In this document: one piece after another, positions 1-11,445 of the stretch
Layout of the letters: every line of letters begins with the position of its first letter
Position numbering within the stretch: position 1 is the first letter of the stretch
Source of the DNA: Bacillus ndiopicus
GTDB taxonomy: Bacteria > Bacillota > Bacilli > Bacillales_A > Planococcaceae
Direction of reading: 5' to 3'
Assembly (NCBI RefSeq): GCF_000612805.1
Contig: NZ_HG964409.1
Coordinates: 1-64,000 of the forward strand
DNA length: 64,000 bases
Notes under the pieces: generated by a model
Database searches by the model: none
What the model was told of the DNA's origin: nothing
Seen by the model: the letters and a program-made list of their open reading frames with translations, nothing else
Made by a program: the position numbers and the translations under genes

Positions 1-109
1 CAAAATTGTGTTTCATCTATTTCAATGAAACTTTATTCATTCACGTATTGCTTGTTCAGTTTTCAAGGTTCATTTCTATTTAGTCGCTCTTATCAGAGGC
101 AACTTTTAT
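1..109 (-). promoter_or_regulatory. rRNA operon leader (operon off the left edge)
   Basis: Read on the minus strand, this is the transcribed leader downstream of two rRNA-type promoters. It contains CCTTGAAAACTGAACAAGC (about 50-68), a sequence typical of Bacillales rRNA spacers and leaders. In B. subtilis an rRNA operon (rrnO) follows gyrA, so a 16S gene is expected just beyond base 1. No rRNA sequence itself is inside the window, so the operon is inferred from promoters, leader and synteny. Confidence 0.75.
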
Positions 110-138
110 ATAATAACATGTCGTGTTTTTAAAGTCAA
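110..138 (-). promoter_or_regulatory. rrn promoter P2
   Basis: On the minus strand, TTGACT (133-138) is followed after exactly 17 bases by TATTAT (110-115). With the upstream copy it forms a tandem P1-P2 pair about 100 bp apart, the usual arrangement of Bacillales rRNA operons. Confidence 0.8.
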
Positions 139-212
139 CTACTTTTTAAAATTTATTTTCTTTGAAATTTCATTTCCAAAAGAGTTACTTACGTATCACA
201 GCGACTTCATAA

Positions 213-241
213 ATAATATCAGATGTTTTATATAAGGTCAA
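213..241 (-). promoter_or_regulatory. rrn promoter P1
   Basis: On the minus strand, TTGACC (236-241) is followed after 17 bases by TATTAT (213-218). The region upstream (about 242-300) is very AT-rich, as expected for an UP-element. It is the distal of two near-identical tandem promoters. Confidence 0.8.
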
Positions 242-313
242 TAGTTTTCGAAAAAATTTTCAATCAAATATTAATATATTCGAGATTAGCAGATTAATAT
301 GTTATACGCCTAA

Positions 314-346
314 CCTTGACTCAATGTGAATACCATTGAGTCAAGG
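314..346 (-). terminator. Perfect 13-bp hairpin after the HD-GYP gene
   Basis: CCTTGACTCAATG (314-326) pairs perfectly with CATTGAGTCAAGG (334-346) around a 7-base loop. It lies between the end of the HD-GYP-like gene and the rRNA promoters and so probably insulates them. There is no strong T-tract on either strand, so it may be a weak terminator or a protein-binding site. Confidence 0.5.
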
Positions 347-445
347 TATATAGCCTTAATAGATTTTTTCAAAAGCGCTCGGAAAAATGGTCAAGAATTG
401 CCGTATTGAATTTGTACAAATAGTTTTTAAACAACAAACACATAT

Positions 446-1540
446 CTAATTATCACTTTTTGTAATAACACGTGATATATAGAAAGAACGCACTGTCGCT
501 AAATCAATAATTTCACCATTCCTTATAATTTTTACTAATGGTCTCGTCGGTGCATACTTATTAATAAACATTACTTCTGCACGCTCTTTATTGGATAGTT
601 CAACTTTAGTACCGATTGGCAGATCAGCTACAATAGCGATTAAAGCATTAACAACTTTTATATCAAACTTTCCAAACTCCGACTCCTTAATCATCTCTAT
701 TACTTGGAACGTTGCTTTTTGTTCACTATATAGTCGCTCGCTAGTCATCGCATGATAGACATCAGCTACCGCAATAATTTGAGAGAAAATTGAAATTTCA
801 TCACTCATTATTCCTTTTGGATAACCACTTCCATTTAGCCTTTCATGATGTTGGAAAACGGCTTTCTTCATTTCACTTTTTAATGCAGCTAAGTCTTTTA
901 CCATTATATAACTATGAACAGGGTGTTGACGTATTTCTGCAAACTCCTGCGGTGTCAGCTTACTAGCCTTATGACGAATTTTAGCAGGAATCTTTGCCAT
1001 TCCAGAGTCCGCCAATATACCCGCTATTGCCATTTGAATGCAAATACCCTTTTCGTAACCCAGCTTTTGCGCCATAATCGATGCGATTAAACCTGTTGCT
1101 ATACAATGATGGTATAAATAATCTTGTGGATTTGAATAGCTGTTTAAATCAAATATATATGAACGGTCTTCCAGTACTTGTTCAATTAGTGGGATTGCCA
1201 TTCCACGTATTTTTGTCATATCAATTTTTGCGCCTGATTCCCAATTAAAAAATTCCTTTTTAAATTGTTGGATTGCATATGCATAGGATTTTTCAAATGA
1301 AGCTACCTGTTCTACCTGTTGTATAGAAGTAGTTTCAACAACATCTGTCGCTTTATTATTCTCCGAAATTTGCTGATAAACTGGAATATCCTTAATATTA
1401 AATACATTTAAAATATGAATATGCTCGTAAGTGATTTTCGTATCTTTATAAATAATAGGGTATTGTGTATTTGAAAATATATTGTCTGCTGTTATTTGTC
1501 CTACATTTAATTCCTTAACATTTACGTGAGTAGTCTCCAA
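446..1540 (-). CDS. HD-GYP domain protein with degenerate catalytic motif
   Basis: The product is 364 residues from a TTG at 1540, which follows AAAGGTGG by 8 bases; an upstream in-frame ATG would add 17 residues but has no good ribosome site. An N-terminal region of about 130 residues precedes an HD-GYP-type domain (about 135-345). Paired histidines (144-145), HP (206-207), HHE (231-233) and GSGYP (237-241) are present. The metal-binding HD pair, normally HDIGK, reads ADSGMAK (A177-D178), so the first histidine is lost. HD-GYP proteins hydrolyse cyclic di-GMP; this one may be inactive and act as a sensor or binder. It lies alone between gyrA and the rRNA promoters on the same strand. Confidence 0.75.
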   Translation of the reverse strand: METTHVNVKELNVGQITADNIFSNTQYPIIYKDTKITYEHIHILNVFNIKDIPVYQQISENNKATDVVETTSIQQVEQVASFEKSYAYAIQQFKKEFFNWESGAKIDMTKIRGMAIPLIEQVLEDRSYIFDLNSYSNPQDYLYHHCIATGLIASIMAQKLGYEKGICIQMAIAGILADSGMAKIPAKIRHKASKLTPQEFAEIRQHPVHSYIMVKDLAALKSEMKKAVFQHHERLNGSGYPKGIMSDEISIFSQIIAVADVYHAMTSERLYSEQKATFQVIEMIKESEFGKFDIKVVNALIAIVADLPIGTKVELSNKERAEVMFINKYAPTRPLVKIIRNGEIIDLATVRSFYISRVITKSDN

Positions 1541-1764
1541 CTTAAAAACCACCTTTATATGCGTACTTTTCTTTCCATTGTATCTTAACAATTTGTATAA
1601 ATATAGTAGTAATTATCAATTATGCCTTCAAAGGCTGTGACATTCATAGAGCTTTACACACATGTGTAGTTCTCTTAGATTAAGTTCCTTTATTTCAAAG
1701 AGCTTTTGAACACTCACTGAGAAAAGCTAGAGAAGCATTCTTTGCTTCATTTTTGTAACAGTAA

Positions 1765-1800
1765 AGAATTACTCCTGCGGTTACTCGTCGAAGAACAGAT
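1765..1800 (-). repeat. Dispersed hairpin repeat, copy C
   Basis: On the minus strand this contains CGACGAGTAACCGCAGGAGT, nearly identical to sequences at 19149-19205 (plus) and 26161-26236 (minus). Only the central part is conserved here. Apart from this and the gyrA terminator I see nothing in the 1541-1967 gap. Confidence 0.55.
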
Positions 1801-1818
1801 TTGCTGAATCAAGTTAAA

Positions 1819-1862
1819 AGGGCTGTGGTAAGTCAGATATTCATCTGCCTTTCCACAGCCCC
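1819..1862 (-). terminator. gyrA terminator
   Basis: GGGCTGTGG (1820-1828) pairs with CCACAGCCC (1853-1861), with an inner CAGAT/ATCTG stem. On the minus strand the hairpin is followed by TTTT. It lies about 105 bases after the gyrA stop codon. Confidence 0.7.
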
Positions 1863-1967
1863 TACATAAATTTATTAGTTACACATCGGCGTAATAAAAT
1901 TAGATTTTAAAAAATTAGAAGTGAAGATCAGCTAATTGGTAAAAGATCTTTTTGCCTTACTAATCTT

Positions 1968-4439
1968 TTACTCTATATTTTCATCCTCGTCTTCCATCGC
2001 TTCATCTGCATTATCTTTTTCTACCTTTGCTACAGTTGCAACATATTCTTCTTCTGCTAAGCGAATTAAACGGACACCTTGTGTGCTACGACCGATAACG
2101 GAAATATCCTGCACATCCATTCGAATAAGCATGCCGTTAATCGTAATAAGCATAATATCCTCAGTACCATCAACCGCTTTTACCGCGCACATTTTTCCGT
2201 TTTTCTCAGTAATTTGCATCGTTTTTAAGCCCACACCACCGCGACTTTGTAAACGATACTCTTGTTCTGGTGTACGTTTTCCATAGCCTTTTTCTGTAAC
2301 AACTAAAATTTCCTGGCCTGGCTCAATAATTTCCATACCAACTACATAATCACCTTCACGCAGCTTAATACCTCGTACACCTGCAGCTGAGCGTCCCATC
2401 GAACGAATATCTTCCTCTTGGAAACGAACGAGCATACCATCTTGTGTACCAATAATAATTTGCTTCTTACCATCTGTTAAACGCACAGAAATTAAATCAT
2501 CATCTTCACGTAAGCTAATAGCAATTAAACCATTGGTGCGTATATTAGCGAATTGTGATACTGGCGTACGTTTTGTAATGCCTGTTTTCGTTGTAAAAAT
2601 AAAATAAGCATCTTCATCGAAAGATTCTACACGAATCATCGCTGTTACTTTTTCATCTTTTTCAATGTTTAACAAGTTTACAATCGGTAAACCTTTTGCT
2701 GTACGACCAAATTCAGGTATTTCATAGCCTTTTGCACGGAACACTTTACCTTTAGATGTAAAGAATAAAATTGTATCGTGAGTCGATGTAGATAATAAAT
2801 GCTCTACAAAATCATCCTCATTTGTTCCCATACCTTGCACACCACGACCACCGCGTTTTTGCGAACGGTATGTATTTGCAGCAAGGCGCTTAATATAACC
2901 ATTATGCGTTAATGTCACGACTGAGTTTTCACGTGGAATTAAATCCTCATCCTCAATCATTTCAAGTCCACCAGCAGTAATTTCTGTACGGCGTGTATCA
3001 TTATAACGCTCTTTAATTTCAAGTATTTCCTTACGAATAATTTCAAGCACCTTTGCTTCATCCGCTAAAATCGCTTTTAATTCAGCGATTAATCTTTGTA
3101 GCTCTTGATATTCAGCTTCAATCTTTTCACGCTCTAAGCCACTTAAACGAACTAAACGCATATCAAGAATTGCCTGTGCTTGTCGCTCACTCAATGTAAA
3201 GCGTTCCATTAATACCGGTTTCGCTTCATCACCACTTCGAGAGCCACGAATAATTGCGATAATTTCATCAATATGATCAAGCGCAATACGCAAGCCTTCT
3301 AAAATATGTGCACGCTCTTCTGCTTTGCGTAATTCAAATGCTGTACGGCGAGTAATTACAACTTTTTGATGCTCTAAATAATGATGAAGTGCCTCTTTTA
3401 AGCTTAAAATCTTTGGCTGACCATCTACCAACGCAAGCATGTTTACACCAAAGCTAGATTGCATTGCTGTTTGCTTATATAAGTTGTTCAATACAACATT
3501 CGCATTCGCATCACGACGTACTTCAATTACAACACGCATACCGCGACGGTCTGATTCATCACGTAAATTCGTAATACCATCAATTTTTTTATCACGTACA
3601 AGTTCAGCAATTTTTTCGATTAACTTCGCTTTATTTACTTGATAAGGAAGCTCATGAATTAAAATTGTTTCTTTACCACTACTACTTTGTTCAATTTCTA
3701 CTTTAGCTCGAATAATGATAGAGCCGCGACCTGTTTCATAAGCTCGACGAATACCAGAACGACCAATAATTAGCCCTCCTGTTGGGAAATCTGGTCCTGG
3801 TATAATCTCCATTAGCTCTTCTGTCGTAATTGCTGGGTTTTCAGATAAAGCTAGCACTGCATCAATCGTTTCACCAAGCTGATGCGGTGGAATATTTGTT
3901 GCCATACCTACAGCAATACCTGAAGTACCGTTCACAAGTAAGTTTGGATAACGTGACGGCAATACTTTTGGCTCTTGTTCACTACCATCATAGTTAGGTT
4001 CATAATCAATCGTGTCTTTATTAATATCACGTAGCATTTCCATTGCAATTTTCGACATACGTGATTCTGTATAACGCATCGCAGCTGCACCATCACCATC
4101 GACAGAGCCGAAGTTCCCATGCCCATCTACTAGCATATAACGATAACTAAAATCTTGCGCCATACGCACCATTGCATCGTAAATAGAAGAGTCACCATGT
4201 GGGTGATATTTACCCATTACGTCCCCTACGATACGGGCACTTTTTTTGTAGGGCTTATCTGATGTATTTCCTAGCTCCTGCATCCCATATAAAATTCGAC
4301 GATGTACGGGCTTTAAACCATCCCGTACATCTGGTAAAGCACGCGCTACAATAACACTCATCGCGTAGCTTAAAAACGATGTTTTAATTTCAGTTGTAAT
4401 ATTTCTTCCTTGAATATTTCCATGTTCGATCTCAGACAA
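1968..4439 (-). CDS. gyrA: DNA gyrase subunit A
   Basis: At 823 residues this is the usual Bacillales length. GyrA makes the transient double-strand break in type II supercoiling and works as a GyrA2GyrB2 tetramer on the chromosome. The active-site tyrosine is Y123, in AAMRYTES. The quinolone-determining segment reads [10 protein letters not shown] with S84 and D88, the form found in susceptible strains. The C-terminal half carries the beta-pinwheel blades, including a GyrA-box-like QKRGGRG near residue 530, and an acidic tail. Translation starts at a TTG preceded by GGGAGGT at 7 bases. It follows gyrB by 24 bases and is evidently co-transcribed with it. Confidence 0.97.
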   Translation of the reverse strand: MSEIEHGNIQGRNITTEIKTSFLSYAMSVIVARALPDVRDGLKPVHRRILYGMQELGNTSDKPYKKSARIVGDVMGKYHPHGDSSIYDAMVRMAQDFSYRYMLVDGHGNFGSVDGDGAAAMRYTESRMSKIAMEMLRDINKDTIDYEPNYDGSEQEPKVLPSRYPNLLVNGTSGIAVGMATNIPPHQLGETIDAVLALSENPAITTEELMEIIPGPDFPTGGLIIGRSGIRRAYETGRGSIIIRAKVEIEQSSSGKETILIHELPYQVNKAKLIEKIAELVRDKKIDGITNLRDESDRRGMRVVIEVRRDANANVVLNNLYKQTAMQSSFGVNMLALVDGQPKILSLKEALHHYLEHQKVVITRRTAFELRKAEERAHILEGLRIALDHIDEIIAIIRGSRSGDEAKPVLMERFTLSERQAQAILDMRLVRLSGLEREKIEAEYQELQRLIAELKAILADEAKVLEIIRKEILEIKERYNDTRRTEITAGGLEMIEDEDLIPRENSVVTLTHNGYIKRLAANTYRSQKRGGRGVQGMGTNEDDFVEHLLSTSTHDTILFFTSKGKVFRAKGYEIPEFGRTAKGLPIVNLLNIEKDEKVTAMIRVESFDEDAYFIFTTKTGITKRTPVSQFANIRTNGLIAISLREDDDLISVRLTDGKKQIIIGTQDGMLVRFQEEDIRSMGRSAAGVRGIKLREGDYVVGMEIIEPGQEILVVTEKGYGKRTPEQEYRLQSRGGVGLKTMQITEKNGKMCAVKAVDGTEDIMLITINGMLIRMDVQDISVIGRSTQGVRLIRLAEEEYVATVAKVEKDNADEAMEDEDENIE

Positions 4440-4463
4440 AATATAGACCTCCCTTCCAAACGA

Positions 4464-6416
<1,953 letters not shown>

Positions 6417-6447
6417 CTATGCAACCAATTATTCCACAAAGGCTTTT

Positions 6448-7560
6448 TTAATTTTCAATAGAACCTTGTTTCACATGGAACAATCTGGCCTGTTCAATCG
6501 TTTCATGATGAATTCCTTCGACACTTGTCGTAGTAACAAATGTTTGAACTTCACCTTGAATTGTATTTAATAAATGTGATTGTCTATAATCGTCTAGCTC
6601 TGATAACACATCATCTAATAATAAGATGGGTGTTTCTTTCGTTTCTTGTTTAATTAATTCAATTTCAGCAAGCTTTAGAGATAAAGCTGTCGTGCGTTGC
6701 TGCCCTTGCGAACCATATGTTTGAACATCATAGTCATTGACAAAAAATTGCAAATCATCTCGATGTGGTCCTACTAATGTTACACCGCGCTCTAACTCCC
6801 TTTTCCGTGCTTCTAGTAGCTTTTGCTCTAAATGTGTTGCCATTTGCTCCGCGCTTTGATCTGCTACTAGTCCTGAAATTGGTCGGTATTTTATAATAAG
6901 CTTTTCTAATCCACGCGAAATACCAGCATGTATTGGCTCAGCCCATGCCTGTAATAGCTCCATAAATTGAAATCTTTTGCGAATAATTTGAACAGCTGCT
7001 TGTATGTACTGTTCTGTATAAACATCGAACATTACATCATTTAATGCGTGGCGACCTTGATTGCTTTTTAAAATATGGTTTCGTTGTTTTAAGATTTTCT
7101 GAAACGATAATAAATCATGTAAATATACAGGAGATATTTGACCAATTTCCATATCAATAAAGCGTCGTCGTAATTGAGGGCTTCCTTTGACAACATGTAA
7201 ATCCTCTGGCGCAAACATAACGACATTCATTTGTCCGATATAATCGCTTAGGCGTGTTTGCTCAAGGTGATTTATTTTGCCTTTTTTGCCTTTTTTTGAT
7301 ATTGTCAGCTCAATAGGGAGACTGCCATAACGCTTTTGCACAACACCTTCTATTTTACCATAGTCTGCATTCCAACGTATCAATTCTTTATCATTCGATG
7401 TACGGTGGGATTTGGCCATAGCTAAAACATAGATGGATTCCATCACATTTGTTTTACCTTGTGCATTTTCCCCAATAAAAACATTTATTTTAGGAGAAAA
7501 ATCAAGCGTTAATGACTCATAATTTCGATAGTTTATCAGCTTCAATTGCTCAATATTCAT
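6448..7560 (-). CDS. recF: DNA replication/repair protein RecF
   Basis: RecF is an SMC-like ABC ATPase that, with RecO and RecR, loads RecA at single-strand gaps. It has 370 residues, the same as the B. subtilis protein. Walker A is GENAQGKT (30-37), the signature region is [17 protein letters not shown], and Walker B is [12 protein letters not shown]. Its start codon overlaps the end of yaaA by four bases (ATGA), so the two are translationally coupled. The last codons contain a parS-like 16-mer (6467-6482), which is why the C-terminus reads FHVKQG. Confidence 0.96.
   Translation of the reverse strand: MNIEQLKLINYRNYESLTLDFSPKINVFIGENAQGKTNVMESIYVLAMAKSHRTSNDKELIRWNADYGKIEGVVQKRYGSLPIELTISKKGKKGKINHLEQTRLSDYIGQMNVVMFAPEDLHVVKGSPQLRRRFIDMEIGQISPVYLHDLLSFQKILKQRNHILKSNQGRHALNDVMFDVYTEQYIQAAVQIIRKRFQFMELLQAWAEPIHAGISRGLEKLIIKYRPISGLVADQSAEQMATHLEQKLLEARKRELERGVTLVGPHRDDLQFFVNDYDVQTYGSQGQQRTTALSLKLAEIELIKQETKETPILLLDDVLSELDDYRQSHLLNTIQGEVQTFVTTTSVEGIHHETIEQARLFHVKQGSIEN
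6467..6482 (-). other. parS-like site inside recF
   Basis: On the minus strand the sequence is TGTTCCATGTGAAACA. It differs at one position from the consensus TGTTNCACGTGAAACA bound by ParB/Spo0J. Origin-proximal location fits a secondary parS site, but the broken central CACGTG may weaken binding. Confidence 0.45.
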
Positions 7561-7784
7561 TCACTTGCACCGTTCACAACTATACGGAAGCGACCGATGC
7601 CAGGGATATTCACTACATCACCGTTGCGTAGCTTACGTCCACGGCGATCATCTACTTCGCCATTGACATAAACAATATGTTCACTTAAAAACCACTTTGC
7701 CATCCCGCCGGAGCTAATTGCATCCGTCATTTTTAACACTTGTCCTAATGTCACAAACTCTGTATCAATAAATATATCTTGCAC
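7557..7784 (-). CDS. yaaA: S4-domain protein YaaA
   Basis: A 75-residue single-domain S4 RNA-binding protein. It has the S4 fold signature: the [11 protein letters not shown] helix, a glycine-rich turn, then [15 protein letters not shown] and GDVV. It always sits between dnaN and recF in Bacillales and is thought to bind ribosomal RNA. Translation starts at GTG preceded by GGAGG at about 10 bases. It overlaps recF by four bases. Confidence 0.9.
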   Translation of the reverse strand: MQDIFIDTEFVTLGQVLKMTDAISSGGMAKWFLSEHIVYVNGEVDDRRGRKLRNGDVVNIPGIGRFRIVVNGASE

Positions 7785-7821
7785 GATTGTTCATCCTCCG
7801 CTAAAAGAAATCTATCTTTCT

Positions 7822-7850
7822 ATCATACCAAAAAAACAGCTTCTGCGTAA
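7822..7850 (-). promoter_or_regulatory. Putative promoter for yaaA-recF-gyrBA
   Basis: TTACGC (7845-7850) and TATGAT (7822-7827) are spaced by 17 bases on the minus strand. They lie after the dnaN terminator and 37 bases before yaaA. The -10 is good and the -35 weak. Some promoter is needed here because the dnaN terminator intervenes. Confidence 0.45.
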
Positions 7851-7870
7851 GAAAAGCGATTCAATAAAGA

Positions 7871-7912
7871 AAAAGCCTAGAAAGTTATATTTCTGAAACT
7901 TTCTAGGCTTTT
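7871..7912 (-). terminator. dnaN terminator
   Basis: A perfect 16-bp stem (7871-7886 with 7897-7912, core AGCCTAGAAAGTT) closes a 10-base loop. On the minus strand it is followed by TCTTT, and with the T-rich stem end this gives a good intrinsic terminator just after dnaN. Confidence 0.85.
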
Positions 7913-7917
7913 TAAAT

Positions 7918-9054
7918 TTAGTAAGTACGAACAGGTAAAATAAGTTGTAAAATTGCGTCATCATGTATTGAACGTAAAATAAACGGACGCATAGTACCTG
8001 TAAATTGAATAATTACATCTTGTCCATCGATTGCTCGTAAAGCTTCCATCATGTACTTAGCGCTAAAGGAAATTTTAAGCGCTTCGCCTTCAAGATTTTC
8101 CACTGAAATTTGTTCCTCTACTTTTCCGATTTCAGGTGAGTTTGATGAAATTTCTACTGTATTGTTTTCTAATGTTTCAAAGCGTACAACATTATTGCGA
8201 TCTTCTCGTGCTAATAGTGATGCACGGTCAATTGCTTGTAACAATGCTTTACCATTAATCGTGACATTTGTTTTATATTCTTCAGGAATTAAACGGGATG
8301 TATCTGGGTAATTGCCCTCTAGTAAGCGAGAGAAAAATAATACATCATCTGTTTTAAATAGCACATGATAATTCGTTAATGCAATTTGTACTAGGTCTGT
8401 TGTGTCTTCTAAAATTTTATTTAATTCATTCAAACTTTTACCAGGGATTACAACACTATTAATTTCAGCTGGTAATTGTTCTAGCTGAATTTTGCGACGA
8501 GCTAAACGGTGGCTATCCGTTGCAACGCATATTAATTCATTATCTAATATCTTCCAGTTTACACCTGTCAACACTGGTCTGCTCTCAGATGTTGCAACAG
8601 CAAATACAGTTTCACGTATAACAGATTTTAATAAGTCTGCTGGCATTGAGAATTGGCGATCTGCAGCCACTTCTGGTAGTAAAGGATATTCTGAAGCATC
8701 TAGACCAATTAAATGGAATTCAGATTTACCAGAGCGAATATTTGTTGCAAAACCTGCTGATACTTCAATTTCTACATCATTTGTAGGTAACTTTCTAACA
8801 ATTTCATTGAACATACGTGCTTGCAATACGATAGAGCCCGTTGCACTAACATTAATTAATTGTTCTCCATTTTCTTCAACAGGTATAAAAGTTTGGATTG
8901 TAATATCAGCATCGCTACCTGTTAAATGTAAACCTTCGTGTGTTACGTCAATTTTAATACCCGTTAAAATTGGAATTGTTGTTTTTGAGCTAACTGCTTT
9001 CATAACGTCGTTTAATCCAGCTAAAAGCCGGTCACGCATAATATCAAATTTCAT
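7918..9054 (-). CDS. dnaN: DNA polymerase III sliding clamp (beta subunit)
   Basis: The 378-residue beta clamp forms a dimeric ring that tethers DNA polymerase to the template and recruits partner proteins. Three repeated clamp domains are visible from the start (MKFDIMRDRLLAGL) to the C-terminal PVRTY, matching the usual Firmicute length. The ATG is preceded by a GGGGGT ribosome site. It lies downstream of dnaA across the oriC unwinding region and ends in a strong terminator. Confidence 0.97.
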   Translation of the reverse strand: MKFDIMRDRLLAGLNDVMKAVSSKTTIPILTGIKIDVTHEGLHLTGSDADITIQTFIPVEENGEQLINVSATGSIVLQARMFNEIVRKLPTNDVEIEVSAGFATNIRSGKSEFHLIGLDASEYPLLPEVAADRQFSMPADLLKSVIRETVFAVATSESRPVLTGVNWKILDNELICVATDSHRLARRKIQLEQLPAEINSVVIPGKSLNELNKILEDTTDLVQIALTNYHVLFKTDDVLFFSRLLEGNYPDTSRLIPEEYKTNVTINGKALLQAIDRASLLAREDRNNVVRFETLENNTVEISSNSPEIGKVEEQISVENLEGEALKISFSAKYMMEALRAIDGQDVIIQFTGTMRPFILRSIHDDAILQLILPVRTY

Positions 9055-9064
9055 AACGTACCCC

Positions 9065-9118
9065 CATATATAATGTTATTAAAATAATAAATAAATAAAT
9101 AGATATAGTAATAGGCGC
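9065..9118. other. oriC unwinding element: AT-rich DUE and DnaA-trios
   Basis: Read in the dnaA-to-dnaN direction (minus strand), two abutting DnaA boxes are followed by the GC cluster GCGCC. After that comes the trinucleotide run TATTACTATATCTATT and an AT-only stretch reaching the dnaN ribosome site. This is the order of the B. subtilis basal unwinding system, in which DnaA-trios guide DnaA onto single-stranded DNA. The assignment rests on that resemblance. Confidence 0.8.
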
Positions 9119-9220
9119 TGTGGATTTGTGGATAAGTGCCTTTTTAACAAGTAAAATCAGTCTATCCACATGTAGATAGACTGTGTATAAGTTTGTACAA
9201 AAATCGATAAGTTATCCCCA
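9119..9220. other. oriC DnaA-box cluster between dnaA and dnaN
   Basis: DnaA boxes (TTATCCACA or complement) are seen at 9127-9135 (perfect), 9162-9170 (one mismatch), 9182-9190 (TGTGTATAA) and 9212-9220 (TTATCCCCA). A partial box, AATCCACA, abuts the first one toward the unwinding element. This is the downstream half of the bipartite origin. Confidence 0.85.
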
Positions 9221-9244
9221 TGCATGATGAACAAAAAAATAAGC

Positions 9245-10588
9245 TTACTTACCTAGCATGCTTCTAATTTGTTTAATATCTTGTTGAAGCCCCTGATCAT
9301 TTTTTAGCTGATTTGTGATTTTCTCATGTGCATGAATAACCGTTGTATGGTCTCGTCCTCCAAACTCTTCACCAATCTTTGGCAATGAGAAGTCCGTCAG
9401 CTCACGTGATAAGTACATTGCAACTTGTCTAGGAAAAGCAATTGACTTTGTACGCTTTTTAGCAGAAAAATCCTCTAAGCGAATATTAAAATGCTCTCCA
9501 ACCGCATTCTGAATATCTAAAATTGAAATCATGCGCGGCTTAGCGTTTGGAATAATATCTTTTAACGCAGCAGCTGCAAGCTCTGGTGTCACGTCTTCTT
9601 TAACAAGGGAAGAATAAGCAACAACGCGGATTAACGCGCCTTCTAATTCACGAATATTGGAATCTATTTGATTAGCAATATAAAGCATTACCTCATTAGG
9701 AATATCTAAATGGTCTGCCTTCGCTTTTTTACGTAAAATAGCAATCCTTGTTTCTAAATCAGGTGGTGCAATATCTGTAATTAAGCCCCATTCGAAGCGT
9801 GAGCGTAAGCGATCTTCCAGTGTAGGAATTTCCTTAGGTGGTCTGTCACTCGATATAACAATTTGTTTTGACTCCTCATGCAACGTGTTAAACGTATGGA
9901 AAAACTCCTCTTGTGTAGACTCTTTTCCTGCCAAAAATTGAATATCGTCGATTAATAAAACATCTACATTACGATATTTATTGCGAAAATCAATCGCTTT
10001 ATTATCACGTATCGAGTTAATAAATTCATTCGTAAACTTTTCAGATGATAAGTATACAACCTTTGCTGTAGGGTTGTGCTCAAGCACATAGTGACCAATT
10101 GCGTGCATTAAATGTGTTTTGCCAAGCCCTACTCCCCCATAAATAAAGAACGGGTTATATGCTTTTGCTGGTGCTTCTGCAACAGCTAGGGAAGCTGCAT
10201 GCGCAAAGCGATTCCCAGAACCGATAACGAATGTATCAAATGTGTACTTCGGATTTAACATTCCGGGTGAAATTTCTTGATGATCTTGATTGTGACCTTG
10301 AACTTTGGGTGCTGGTAGCTCAAAATCGTCCTCATTTTGCTCATTTTGAACTTCAAATTTAATGACCAAATCTTCTCCTATTAATTCGTTTAAACTGCCT
10401 GTTATAAGGTGAATATAGTGCTTTTCTAGCCATTCACGTGCAAAGGAGTTTGGAGCGGCAATTGTGATAGTCGATCCATTATAAGCTAAAATTTTTGTGG
10501 GTTTTAGCCATGTATCGAAGCTTGGTTTTGCAATCTTTCGTTCTACTTGAGCAAGGACATTATTCCATAATTCTTCTAAATGCTCCAA
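9245..10588 (-). CDS. dnaA: Chromosomal replication initiator DnaA
   Basis: DnaA binds DnaA boxes and melts oriC. At 447 residues it has domain I (1-80), a short linker (domain II), the AAA+ domain with Walker A GGVGLGKT (151-158), Walker [10 protein letters not shown] and the arginine-finger region RLRSRFEWG, and domain IV with the DNA-recognition signature [11 protein letters not shown]. The start is TTG at 10588 after AAAGGA; a TTG start may limit its translation. DnaA-box clusters lie on both sides of the gene, allowing autoregulation. Confidence 0.98.
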   Translation of the reverse strand: MEHLEELWNNVLAQVERKIAKPSFDTWLKPTKILAYNGSTITIAAPNSFAREWLEKHYIHLITGSLNELIGEDLVIKFEVQNEQNEDDFELPAPKVQGHNQDHQEISPGMLNPKYTFDTFVIGSGNRFAHAASLAVAEAPAKAYNPFFIYGGVGLGKTHLMHAIGHYVLEHNPTAKVVYLSSEKFTNEFINSIRDNKAIDFRNKYRNVDVLLIDDIQFLAGKESTQEEFFHTFNTLHEESKQIVISSDRPPKEIPTLEDRLRSRFEWGLITDIAPPDLETRIAILRKKAKADHLDIPNEVMLYIANQIDSNIRELEGALIRVVAYSSLVKEDVTPELAAAALKDIIPNAKPRMISILDIQNAVGEHFNIRLEDFSAKKRTKSIAFPRQVAMYLSRELTDFSLPKIGEEFGGRDHTTVIHAHEKITNQLKNDQGLQQDIKQIRSMLGK

Positions 10589-10684
10589 GCGGATTCGTCC
10601 TTTCGTTCGAAATTTATTTTTTAACTTGATTCAGTTTAGTAGTTGTCCAAACTCCACTGAATTTAGTTTAAGTCTCTTGCGAAT

Positions 10685-10715
10685 GTTATAGATTGTGAAG
10701 AGAGACGTTAGTCAA
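10685..10715 (-). promoter_or_regulatory. Putative dnaA promoter
   Basis: On the minus strand TTGACT (10710-10715) is followed by CTATAAC, giving a -10 spaced 18-19 bases away. It is about 100 bases upstream of the dnaA start and just inside the flanking DnaA-box cluster. The spacing is longer than ideal. Confidence 0.4.
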
Positions 10716-10806
10716 CTCGAAAAAAATCTAGACACAATGAAAAGGAGTAATTATTTTTTATTTCATTTATACAAATATATAAATAGACATACACATAATC
10801 ACAGCT

Positions 10807-11105
10807 TGTGGATAAATGATATCCAAAGCATATGTATAATGTTGTCCACAGATTATCAACATCTGTGGATAATATATTTCCCAAAAAATTCGTCCACAAA
10901 AGAAAACACATTTATCGTATCAAAAAAAACGAGCAATTACAATACTTTAACAAACTTATCCACATAGTGCAAACTGTTTATAAAATAGTTGTCCACATGC
11001 TATTAGTTTGTGAAAAACTTGTCAATAACGTATGTGGATAATTTAAAAAGCAAAAAAAATTATGCACATACTTATTTTTATTAAAGTAGTTTGAGTTGTG
11101 GATAA
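10807..11105. other. oriC DnaA-box cluster upstream of dnaA
   Basis: About nine DnaA boxes lie in 300 bp. Perfect TTATCCACA/TGTGGATAA copies are at 10807-10815, 10864-10872, 10956-10964, 11033-11041 and 11097-11105. Near-matches are at 10842-10850, 10890-10898, 10989-10997 and 11060-11068. The sequence is AT-rich, has no credible gene, and lies between divergent dnaA and rpmH, the classical incB/incA-type half of the origin. The remaining 10589-10806 holds the dnaA leader and promoter. Confidence 0.9.
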
Positions 11106-11146
11106 GTAAGAGAAAAATAAGAAGGAAACATGCTTTTATTAAAGGA

Positions 11147-11176
11147 TTGACAAATAGCAAGGTTTATATATATAAT
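11147..11176 (+). promoter_or_regulatory. rpmH promoter
   Basis: TTGACA (11147-11152) and TATAAT (11171-11176) are both consensus hexamers, spaced by 18 bases, about 64 bases upstream of rpmH. Confidence 0.85.
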
Positions 11177-11239
11177 ATGCAAGTCTGTATGTCGAAAAAG
11201 ATAAATAGAAAACTCTCATTCATAGGAGGTGTAATATAA

Positions 11240-11374
11240 ATGAAACGCACATATCAACCTAAAAAACGCAAGCACAGTAAAGTACACGGTTTCCGCGCAC
11301 GTATGAGCACGAAAAACGGTCGTAAAGTATTAGCTGCTCGTCGTCGTAAAGGAAGAAAAGTATTATCAGCATAA
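11240..11374 (+). CDS. rpmH: Ribosomal protein L34
   Basis: The 44-residue product begins [14 protein letters not shown] and ends GRKVLSA, a textbook L34. It is a very basic component of the 50S subunit. AGGAGG lies 9 bases before the ATG. It is divergent from dnaA across oriC and heads the rpmH-rnpA-yidC-jag cluster; a hairpin after the gene may attenuate read-through into rnpA. Confidence 0.97.
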   Translation: MKRTYQPKKRKHSKVHGFRARMSTKNGRKVLAARRRKGRKVLSA

Positions 11375-11376
11375 GT

Positions 11377-11406
11377 CCACTGAGCCACATCAGTGGTCTT
11401 TTTTTT
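11377..11406 (+). terminator. Terminator/attenuator after rpmH
   Basis: CCACTGA (11377-11383) pairs with TCAGTGG (11390-11396) and is followed by a run of eight T. It lies between rpmH and rnpA and probably lowers rnpA expression relative to L34. Confidence 0.75.
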
Positions 11407-11445
11407 CTATATAAGGCGAAATGAGTAGATGGAGATGGTGAAGGA

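Noticed and set aside
8492..9073. 193-codon plus-strand frame opposite dnaN
   Set aside because: It lies wholly within dnaN on the other strand, has no ribosome site and its composition follows the antisense of a conserved gene.
10695..11160. Several 60-90 codon frames in the dnaA-rpmH gap
   Set aside because: The region is the DnaA-box-rich origin; the frames consist of DnaA-box and AT-rich sequence translated by chance and overlap each other on both strands.
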